From Nocardioides sp. Root1257 (GTDB lineage Bacteria > Actinomycetota > Actinomycetes > Propionibacteriales > Nocardioidaceae), in assembly GCF_001425175.1 (NCBI RefSeq), contig NZ_LMDV01000002.1:53110-117109 (forward strand): a DNA stretch of 64,000 nt. The letters run 5' to 3'. The position numbers and the translations under genes were made by a program. Shown in pieces: positions 57,629-64,000 of the stretch. Numbering within the stretch: the stretch's first letter is position 1; each line of letters starts with the position of its first letter. The notes under the pieces are model-generated. The model ran no database searches, was not told the origin of the DNA, and saw nothing but the letters and a program-made list of their open reading frames with translations.

Positions 57629-60486
57629 GACGTCCTCCTCAGCAACGCACCGGCCTCGCGCAGGTGGTCGCGATCGAGCACCCAGACGGTCGCGCCGTAC
57701 GCGACCACCCCGGCCGCCCCAACGACGAGGAGTCCGGCGAGTGATGGGTCATCGAGCTCCAGGACCTCGCGCAGCACGAGCACGACCGCAGCCATCACGC
57801 CCAGGCCGGCCAGCGCCGGTCGCAGCGAGGTGACCAGGCGACGCAGCGAGAAGCCGGTGACGTACAGCCGCGCGAGCGTGAGCGCGACGAGCGAGACCAC
57901 CGACACGACGGCGACCTGACCGATCGCCACCGCGGTGATCCCGTGCCCGGCCAGCAGCACGAGCGCGAGGAAGAGGAGGACGAGGTGGCACAGCCGCAGG
58001 CACATCGAGATCGTGGGCCGACCCGCGGCGTTCAGCGAGGTCTGCACGAGCTGGCCGACGCTGAGCAGCGCGGCGTACGCCGCCAGCCACGCCACGACCG
58101 GGACGGCCGGCTGCCACTTGTCGCCGAGCAGCACCAGCTGGTCGCCGAAGAGCGCGAGGCCCAGGCAGATCGGCGCGACCAGCGTCAGCGCCGCGGTCAT
58201 CACCGTCACCGCCGCGCGTCCGAGGTCGACGCCGCGCTGGCGGCACAGGTACGGGAAGGCGGCACCCGACACCACCACGACGACCATCAGGTAGGGCATG
58301 AAGGCCAGGCGGAAGGCCAGGGAGTACTGACCGAGCGCCTCGCCGCCGAGCACCCTCGAGACGATCAGGTAGTCGATGTTGAGCTGCACGAGCTCGAGCA
58401 GGTTCGCGCCGGCGTACGGCCCGCCGTACGACAGCAGGCCGCGGGCGTCCTCGAGGTTCCAGCCCGGGAGGACCGGCGGGTGCACCACCCAGGCCAGGAC
58501 CATGGTCAGGCTCGCCTGGACGATCTGGCCGACGACCAGCGCCATCACCCCGTGCCCCTGGGAGGCCAGGGCGATCGCCACGATCGCCCCGACCACCGAC
58601 GAGGTCGTGTCGGGGATGATCCGGCGGACGAAGGCGAGGCGGCGGCGCAGCAGCTCGTTGGTCACCGCGGCGACGGCGAGGAACGGCAGCGTGACGGTGA
58701 GGCCGCGGATCACGGCGGCGCCACCGTCCGCGGCATGGAACGCCGACGCCAACCCGGGCGCGGCCAGCCACAGCACCGCGGCGATCCCGGCGCCCATGCC
58801 GACGCCCACGGTCACGGCGGTGCGCGCCGCCCGCTCGACGTCACCCCGCCAGTAGACGAGGGCACTGGCGGTCCCGAGGCTCGTCACCACCGCGGAGATG
58901 TTCGCGACCAGGGTGCCGAGGGCGATCACGCCGAGGGCGGACGGCGCGAGCATCGCGGCCAGCGTGAGGAGGACGACGGTCTGCGAGGTCTTGACGACGA
59001 TCCCGTTGGTGGCCAGCCACAGCGCACCGCGCGCCGTCCGGGCGGCCTCGACGCTGGGGGGCTCCGGCTGCGCGGGCTCGGGCCGGACCGGCGTACCGGG
59101 TGGCGACGCACTGGCACCGAGAGCGTCGTCGACAGCGGCGAGGTGTCGCTCCAGGAGGTCTTGGCCGAGGTCGTGCAGCGACCGGTTGCGGAGGTAGAGC
59201 ACGACGGCGGCGACCGCGAGCGCCCGACGCTCGCTGGGCGACCACCGGGTCCAGGGCCGACCGGCGACCGTCGTGCCGCACAGCTCGTCGTCGACGAGCC
59301 GGAGGAGGCACTCGCTCACGAGCTCGTCCGATCCACCGGTCTCGCGGAGTGCGTGCACCAGCAGGGTGTCGATCCCGAGCGGCGCGTCGGGGCTGGCGTT
59401 GTCCCAGTCGATGACCGTGGCGCCGTCGCCGTCGAGCAGCACGTTGCCCGGCCACAGGTCCCCGTGGCACCAGCCGGTCGGCAGGCCGTCGTCGAGGACG
59501 TCCATCGCGTCCGCCCAGCGCGCGCGCTGCTCGGTGGGTACGACGTGGGCGCGATCGCACCAGCGCGACGACCACCCCGGGGCGGTCCGTCCGGTCTCCT
59601 GGGCACCGAGCACCCCGGCCAGCTCGTCTGCGATCGCCCACTGCCGGTCGGGCGCGGGCCATGGCCAGACCGCGCGCCGGCGTCCCGGGACCCACGCGGT
59701 CGCGACCCAGGCGCGCCCGGCGGTCTCGCCCTCGGCGAGGACGGCGGGCAGGAACGGCCGCGCGGCAGGGACGTCGTGCAGGACGCGCGGAGCAGCGTCG
59801 ATCTCGCGCCCGGCGTCGGTCAGCGAGAGCCGGACGGCGACGTCGCCCTGCGTGGTCCGCACCCGGAGCACCACGTGGCCGGCCGTGATCACCCCGACCA
59901 GCTCGCCGTCGCACCCGGTCGTCGCCGCCAGGTCGCGCACGACCTCGTCGGCCAGCGTCGGCCGGTCCCCGGACACGCGGAGCCGCGGGACGGCGGTCCC
60001 CCGCCCGACCGTGAGCCCCAACCACCGGCGCACCCACGGCACCGGCCCGCTCGGCATGTGCACCGGCCAGGACCGGCGCCAGACGAGCTCGGGGCTCTCC
60101 GCGCTGGGGTAGAGCAGGAACGGCCCGTCGTCGCCGACCACGGCCACGACCCCGTCGGCCGAGGCGAGCGCGGCGACCGCGTCGACGACGTACCGACGCT
60201 CGTCGACGACGACCAGCCCGGCCGACCCGACCGCCAGCGGCACTCGGACCCCGTCCCAGCGGACCACCCGCGCCGGATCGGGCCAGCCGTCGGCGGTCTC
60301 GCTGTCGGTCAGGGCGATCGCACCGGGGAACGCGGCCTGCAGGTGCGGCGCCAGGTCGTCCCCGAGTGCCAGCACGACGGGCCCGTCGGCCGTGCCCGGG
60401 AGGAGCACGGCGAAGGCGGCCAGACGGTCGCCGACGGTCCAGTGCGGCGCGTCGGCGCGCTCGGTGGTGGTGGTGGTGGGGTGCAT
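57625..60486 (-). CDS. Fusion: APH/choline-kinase-like kinase and polysaccharide flippase
   Basis: 953 residues. After a domain of unknown kind (about 1-160), residues 170-450 are an aminoglycoside-phosphotransferase-like kinase with catalytic 'CHGDLWPGNVLL' (HGDLWPGN at 341-348) and the metal motif 'VIDWD' at 358-362. From about 485 to the end there are about 12 helices of the MATE/MOP flippase family (Wzx-like, with 'LNIDYLIVSRVLGGEALGQYSLAFRL'). This suggests phosphorylation of a sugar or small alcohol linked to export of the lipid-linked unit. The start is uncertain: MHPTTTTT is used. Confidence 0.85.
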   Translation of the reverse strand: MHPTTTTTERADAPHWTVGDRLAAFAVLLPGTADGPVVLALGDDLAPHLQAAFPGAIALTDSETADGWPDPARVVRWDGVRVPLAVGSAGLVVVDERRYVVDAVAALASADGVVAVVGDDGPFLLYPSAESPELVWRRSWPVHMPSGPVPWVRRWLGLTVGRGTAVPRLRVSGDRPTLADEVVRDLAATTGCDGELVGVITAGHVVLRVRTTQGDVAVRLSLTDAGREIDAAPRVLHDVPAARPFLPAVLAEGETAGRAWVATAWVPGRRRAVWPWPAPDRQWAIADELAGVLGAQETGRTAPGWSSRWCDRAHVVPTEQRARWADAMDVLDDGLPTGWCHGDLWPGNVLLDGDGATVIDWDNASPDAPLGIDTLLVHALRETGGSDELVSECLLRLVDDELCGTTVAGRPWTRWSPSERRALAVAAVVLYLRNRSLHDLGQDLLERHLAAVDDALGASASPPGTPVRPEPAQPEPPSVEAARTARGALWLATNGIVVKTSQTVVLLTLAAMLAPSALGVIALGTLVANISAVVTSLGTASALVYWRGDVERAARTAVTVGVGMGAGIAAVLWLAAPGLASAFHAADGGAAVIRGLTVTLPFLAVAAVTNELLRRRLAFVRRIIPDTTSSVVGAIVAIALASQGHGVMALVVGQIVQASLTMVLAWVVHPPVLPGWNLEDARGLLSYGGPYAGANLLELVQLNIDYLIVSRVLGGEALGQYSLAFRLAFMPYLMVVVVVSGAAFPYLCRQRGVDLGRAAVTVMTAALTLVAPICLGLALFGDQLVLLGDKWQPAVPVVAWLAAYAALLSVGQLVQTSLNAAGRPTISMCLRLCHLVLLFLALVLLAGHGITAVAIGQVAVVSVVSLVALTLARLYVTGFSLRRLVTSLRPALAGLGVMAAVVLVLREVLELDDPSLAGLLVVGAAGVVAYGATVWVLDRDHLREAGALLRRTS

Positions 60487-60496
60487 GCGCTGCGAG

Positions 60497-61252
60497 TCAG
60501 CGAGCCCGCGCCGGGCCCGCACAGTTCAGTGCGGTCCCATCGGGATCGTCCGTGACTGGATGGATGACGACCCGGTAGACCTGGGTGCCGTCCGGGACCG
60601 GGTGGAGCAGCTGCATCGCAATCTCGTGGGCGCCCCGGGAGAAGCAGTACCACCGTCCGGACACCACGGCGAGGAAGTCACCGTCGGCGCCGTACAGGAA
60701 CGCCTGCACGCTGGCCTGGTCGACCAACGGCCCCGTGTTGCGGACGTCAGCGACGACGACGGCGCCGAGGCCGTTGCCGTCGAGCCGGACCGGGCGAGCG
60801 CTGAGCGTGTTCGCGGTCGTCTCGTCCGCGGTCCCCCAGGACACCTGCCGGTAGGCGACGTCGACCCGGTCGATCTGGTCGGCGTCGTCACCGATGTCGA
60901 CGTAGAAGCCGAACTCGTCGCCCGGCGGCAGGTTCGTCACCGCGCAGCAGGTCCCGGTCGGGGCCTCGAGGGTCGACGCGACCAGCACGTCGTTGTCGTC
61001 GCGAGCGGTGATGACGGCGCTCGCGCTCTGGAGCGTGCGGTCCGTGGTGTTGCGGACGACCACGGAGAGCATCCCGTCCACGACGCCCCAGTCCTGCGTC
61101 ACCAGGACCGGCCGCGCCGCGGACTGGGTCGTGGCCGTGTCGGCGTCCGGGCCGCCGCCCACCTTGCTCGACACACCCGAGCAGCCGGCGCCGGCGATGC
61201 CGACAGCGATCAGCGTGATGATCGTCGTGACGGTGCGCATGGTCCCCCTCAT
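60497..61252 (-). CDS. Lipoprotein of unknown function
   Basis: 251 residues with signal peptide and lipobox AGAGC. The outer part has two similar beta-rich repeats ('SVVVRNTTDRTLQSASAVITARDDNDVLVAS', 'AVVVADVRNTGPLVDQASVQAFLYGADGDFLAV') reminiscent of FxLYD domains. ATG 61252 with GGAG 6 bases upstream is used; ATG 61240 is an alternative. It is 10 bases ahead of the kinase-flippase gene, so probably works with the polysaccharide machinery. Confidence 0.75.
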   Translation of the reverse strand: MRGTMRTVTTIITLIAVGIAGAGCSGVSSKVGGGPDADTATTQSAARPVLVTQDWGVVDGMLSVVVRNTTDRTLQSASAVITARDDNDVLVASTLEAPTGTCCAVTNLPPGDEFGFYVDIGDDADQIDRVDVAYRQVSWGTADETTANTLSARPVRLDGNGLGAVVVADVRNTGPLVDQASVQAFLYGADGDFLAVVSGRWYCFSRGAHEIAMQLLHPVPDGTQVYRVVIHPVTDDPDGTALNCAGPARAR

Positions 61253-61269
61253 GCTGATCTCCGCCCGGC

Positions 61270-62031
61270 TCAGGTCTGCGACGCGCGGAAGAGCCACCCG
61301 AGCGGACGCGCCTCGGCGTCGTCCGGCTTCGTGGCGGGAGCGACCTCAGCGGCCGGCTCGGCGGCCTGCTGCGGCGGCTCCGCCGGGTCGGCGTCGGTGT
61401 CCGAGCCCGACGTACGCGGCGCGAGAACAGCCGGCGCGGCCACCTCGACCTCGGCCGGGCCGTGCCGCAGCACCTCGAGCGAGCGCAGCACCTCGGAGAC
61501 CGTGGCCACGGCCCCCTCCAGGCTCGGCGCCAACCGCGACAGACCGGCCTCCGCGCTGTCGAGCGAGTCCGCGGACCTCGCCCGGAACTCCTCGATCTCG
61601 GCGCGGCCGGCGGCCACGACCTCCTCACGGATGCGGGCGCGCTCCTCCTCCGTATGTCGCTGCAGGTCCTCGGCCTCGTAGTAGGCGCGGGCCAGGATGC
61701 CGTCGGCGCGCTCCTTGGCCTCGGCGGCGAGCTGCTCGGCGGCCTCGCGGGCCTCGGTCACCAGCTGGGTCGCCAGGGTCTCGGCCTCGGCGACGATGGT
61801 CTCGGCCTCCTCGGCCGCGGTCCGACGGAGCGTGCTGGCCTCGGCCAGCATCTCCTCGGCCTCGCGCTGGGCGCCGAGCCGGGTGCGCATCTCCTGCGCG
61901 CGCTCGGTCGTGCTGGACGTGCTGGACGAGCTGGACGTGCTGGACGTGCTGGGTGTGCTGGTCTTGCCTCTCGCTGCGGACTGTGTGCCTGGTCCGGTCG
62001 TCGCGTTCGTCGATGACGGGTCCTTGGGCAT
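61270..62031 (-). CDS. Coiled-coil protein with Ser/Thr tract, DivIVA-like
   Basis: 253 residues. The N-terminal 45 residues are a low-complexity Ser/Thr tract. Residues about 45-165 form a long Ala/Glu-rich coiled coil ('RTAAEEAETIVAEAETLATQLV') like DivIVA/Wag31-type polar scaffolds. The C-terminal tail is Pro/Ala-rich and ends GWLFRASQT. It is the first gene of the polysaccharide operon and may position the machinery. The Ser/Thr tract is encoded by a 9-bp minisatellite. Confidence 0.75.
   Translation of the reverse strand: MPKDPSSTNATTGPGTQSAARGKTSTPSTSSTSSSSSTSSTTERAQEMRTRLGAQREAEEMLAEASTLRRTAAEEAETIVAEAETLATQLVTEAREAAEQLAAEAKERADGILARAYYEAEDLQRHTEEERARIREEVVAAGRAEIEEFRARSADSLDSAEAGLSRLAPSLEGAVATVSEVLRSLEVLRHGPAEVEVAAPAVLAPRTSGSDTDADPAEPPQQAAEPAAEVAPATKPDDAEARPLGWLFRASQT
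61912..61956. repeat. 9-bp coding minisatellite, five copies
   Basis: GCTGGACGT is repeated five times with small changes (61912, 61921, 61930, 61939, 61948). Each unit codes for three residues of the Ser/Thr tract, so copy number changes keep the frame. Confidence 0.85.
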
Positions 62032-62188
62032 GCCTGACGTTCCCCCTGAGCAGATGACGGAATCCGTCCCACCTGCCGTCGTGGCCCCGAGAAGAGGATG
62101 CACGGATCTTTCGGACACCTCGTGCCCGGTGCTGAAAGGGTTCAAACGCTGTGGATCGGCTGTCAGTGGTTCGTCTCACCCCGTGCCT

Positions 62189-62194
62189 TAGGGT
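62189..62194 (+). promoter_or_regulatory. Leaderless -10 box for the acyltransferase-like gene
   Basis: TAGGGT is followed by 7 bases and the GTG at 62202. Confidence 0.5.
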
Positions 62195-62201
62195 CCTCGG
62201 T

Positions 62202-63221
62202 GTGCCCGGACCCCTGAGCGTCGAGGACCGGGCGCAGCTGGGTGAGCTCCGTCCGGCGTGGGACGCCCTGGTCCTCGACCAGCCGGTGCCGTCGCCCTTC
62301 CAGCGGTCGTGGTGGGTGGAGGGCGTCGCCCCGGACGCGACGTACGCGCTGGTGCTCGAGGGCGATCGGCTGGTCGGTGGCCTCGCCCTCGAGGCGCACC
62401 GGGTCGCCGGCGTACGGCGCTGGGTCGCGCCGGGCCCGAAGGTCCTCTGCCCCGACCACCTCGACGCGCTGGCCGCGCCGGGCTCCGAGGACGCCGTCGT
62501 CGATGCCCTCGGTGCGTGGTTCGCCGGCCCCGGCCAGCGGGTCCTCGACGTGCGCGGCGTCGTCGCCGACTCCCTGCTGTCGCGCGCGGCCGGGACCGAG
62601 GCGGAGCACGCCGACGTCGCGCCCTTCCAACCCCTGCCCGCTGCTCCGGAGACCTACCTGGGCGGGAGGTCCGCCAACTTCCGGCGCAGCGTGCGGCGGG
62701 CCGAGCGGCGGTTGGCGGCTGCCGGGATCGGGCACCGCCGCGTCCCGCTCACCGACCTGCCCGCCGCGTTCGACGCCTTCGCGACGCTGCAGCGTGGACG
62801 TGACGGCCGGGGGCCGCTCGTGGCCGAGCTGCCCACCCTCGCCCGCGCCCTGACCTCGGGGGTCGCGGCCGGCGAGGCCCGGGTCGACGTGCTCGCCTCG
62901 GCCGCCGACGTCGTGGCCGTGTCGTTCGCGTTCGTCGTCGCCGGCCGACTCAGCCTCTACCAGGTGGCCCGCTCCCTCGACGGTGCGCACGACGGCGCGG
63001 GCAACGTGCTGCTCGTCGCGGTCATCGAGGACGCCCTGGCGGCCGGCTGCCGCGAGGTCGACCTGCTGCGCGGCGACGAGGGCTACAAGTCCTCGTTCGC
63101 CGACCAGGTCCGGGCTGTGGGCCGGTTGCGGGCCGCCCACGGCGGGGTCGCGCGGGCGCAGCTGGCAGCCGAGGACACCGCGAGGCGGGTCAGTGCGAGG
63201 CTGAGGTCTCGGGCCCCTTGA
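62202..63221 (+). CDS. GNAT/FemAB-like acyltransferase (CelD/BcsL family)
   Basis: 339 residues. 'PFQRSWWVEGVAPDATYALVLEGDRLVGGLAL', 'NFRRSVRRAERRLAAAG' and 'GCREVDLLRGDEGYKSSFAD' match the Acetyltransf_6 (PF13480) family often found in polysaccharide loci. It probably acylates a surface sugar or an amino group. The GTG start fits the TAGGGT box 7 bases upstream. Divergent from the polysaccharide operon. The 3' end overlaps the convergent partial gene by 32 bases. Confidence 0.82.
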   Translation: MPGPLSVEDRAQLGELRPAWDALVLDQPVPSPFQRSWWVEGVAPDATYALVLEGDRLVGGLALEAHRVAGVRRWVAPGPKVLCPDHLDALAAPGSEDAVVDALGAWFAGPGQRVLDVRGVVADSLLSRAAGTEAEHADVAPFQPLPAAPETYLGGRSANFRRSVRRAERRLAAAGIGHRRVPLTDLPAAFDAFATLQRGRDGRGPLVAELPTLARALTSGVAAGEARVDVLASAADVVAVSFAFVVAGRLSLYQVARSLDGAHDGAGNVLLVAVIEDALAAGCREVDLLRGDEGYKSSFADQVRAVGRLRAAHGGVARAQLAAEDTARRVSARLRSRAP

Positions 63222-64000
63222 TCCGCCGCTTGGCCGCGCCGTACGCCCGCATGAACGTCACCTTGGCGCGGTCGCGCACGGGCGCGTCGCCGTACGTCCG
63301 CGGCGTCAGCCCGGCACGCCGGAGCCGCTCGTTGAAGGCCTGGACCATCGACTCGTCGGCGTTGTCGCGGTTGAAGAAGGTGACCGTCAGCGACAGGGAC
63401 GTCTCGTCCCCGTTGGCGATCCAGTGCGGCGTGTACGGCGGGATGTAGGCGCCCTGACCCGGCCCGAGCTCCAGCTCCAGGGTCTGCTCGGGCAGGCTGT
63501 CGAGCCGCCCGAAGGAGCCGTTCCAGTAGCGGTGGACCTCGCGCTCGCGGTCCTCGGTGCTCGTGAACCTGCCGAACCCCAGGCGCCGGTGTCCCTCGAG
63601 CTGGAGCAGGAAGCTGTGCTCGATGTCGAAGTGCGCGGCGGTCACCGAGCCGGGCGAGCTGGCGAACACGAAGCCCATGCGGCGCTTCATCTCGCGGGGG
63701 TCGAGGCCGGCACCTGCCGCCATCCCCTCGAGCACCTGGTCGACGAGCTCGCGGTAGGGCCCGGACTGCTCGATGTTCAGCAGCGTGAACCACGAGTCGT
63801 TGGCGGCCAGCGCCCGGATCTGGTCGGAGACGGCGACGACCTCGAGGGTCGTGCCCGCACCGGCGTCGGCGGAGACGAGCGGCTTCTGCGCCTTCTCCGC
63901 CGAGATGGAGTCGGCACCCAGCTCGTCGCCGAGCCGGGCGATCGACTCGAGCGAGAGCCGCGCGTCCCCGCTCAGCCCGTGCGCGAACGGCGTCGGACGG
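63190..64000 (-). CDS. Cupin/JmjC-like protein, 5' end cut by the window
   Basis: 270 residues are visible and the frame is open to the right edge, so the start lies outside. 'SVTAAHFDIEHSFLLQLEGHRRLGFGRF' with an HxD and 'GQGAYIPPYTPHWIANGDETSLSLTVTFF' with a later His form the 2-His-1-carboxylate site of a Cupin_8/JmjC-type oxygenase. Such proteins hydroxylate peptides or small molecules with 2-oxoglutarate. It ends KGPETSASH. Confidence 0.78.
   Translation of the reverse strand, partial: RPTPFAHGLSGDARLSLESIARLGDELGADSISAEKAQKPLVSADAGAGTTLEVVAVSDQIRALAANDSWFTLLNIEQSGPYRELVDQVLEGMAAGAGLDPREMKRRMGFVFASSPGSVTAAHFDIEHSFLLQLEGHRRLGFGRFTSTEDREREVHRYWNGSFGRLDSLPEQTLELELGPGQGAYIPPYTPHWIANGDETSLSLTVTFFNRDNADESMVQAFNERLRRAGLTPRTYGDAPVRDRAKVTFMRAYGAAKRRIKGPETSASH

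Overview
The window is very GC-rich, with dense overlapping genes, many GTG starts, LexA, IdeR and CIRCE operators of actinobacterial type, and the gene order phoH-ybeY-CBS protein-deaminase-like. All of this points to a high-GC actinobacterium. A Nocardioides-like member of the Nocardioidaceae is the best guess (inference; no rRNA is present). No rRNA, tRNA, CRISPR array, integrase or transposase gene was seen.

Layout. 0-4 kb: the tail of an unknown gene, then an ECF41 sigma factor operon with a carboxymuconolactone-decarboxylase-like partner, a flavodoxin-like protein and two tandem septum-formation-type lipoproteins. 4-14 kb (minus strand): a SnoaL-like protein, era, a siderophore-interacting-type flavoprotein, a likely 10-methyl fatty acid pair (tmsB, tmsA), a secreted protein with an MFS exporter, a deaminase-like pseudoenzyme, a CBS/CorC membrane protein, ybeY and phoH. 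14-19 kb: a copper monooxygenase-like lipoprotein, a HIT protein, and a second ECF sigma factor with two GerMN/Gmad2 surface proteins. 19-27 kb: a serine hydrolase and TetR pair sharing tandem operators, rsmE, dnaJ and hrcA with a CIRCE element, an IdeR-box DUF2470 gene, a metallo-beta-lactamase-fold hydrolase and DUF3097.

27-33 kb holds what looks like a cyclic-nucleotide module: a Crp/Fnr regulator, a large class III cyclase-ATPase, and an MFS transporter fused to a cyclic-nucleotide-binding domain. 33-42 kb: a TM2 protein, hemW, a 134-bp palindrome made of six 21-bp units, a frameshifted intradiol dioxygenase-like gene, and the SOS mutasome imuA'-imuB-dnaE2 with a perfect LexA box. 42-44 kb: a long-chain acyl-CoA synthetase and a MOSC protein.

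44.5-62 kb is a surface polysaccharide locus. It starts with a plus-strand fusion of a polyprenyl glycosylphosphotransferase and a family 4 glycosyltransferase. A long, translationally coupled minus-strand operon runs from about 62.0 down to 51.9 kb: coiled-coil protein, lipoprotein, kinase-flippase fusion, polysaccharide deacetylase, O-antigen ligase-like protein, two glycosyltransferases, and a chain-length protein with a degenerate kinase domain. Between the two arms (47.2-51.9 kb) is an accessory patch: a small membrane protein, a hydrolase, an ester-cyclase-like protein, DUF1254/1214, DUF1990 and an Imm53-type immunity protein. It is dotted with short palindromes and intergenic repeats, and its right part is bounded by an 89-bp direct repeat of the 3' end of the chain-length gene. 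The window ends with a GNAT/FemAB-like acyltransferase and a cupin-like protein cut by the edge.

Many monocistronic starts share a TANNNT box 6-8 bases before an ATG or GTG, suggesting frequent leaderless transcription.
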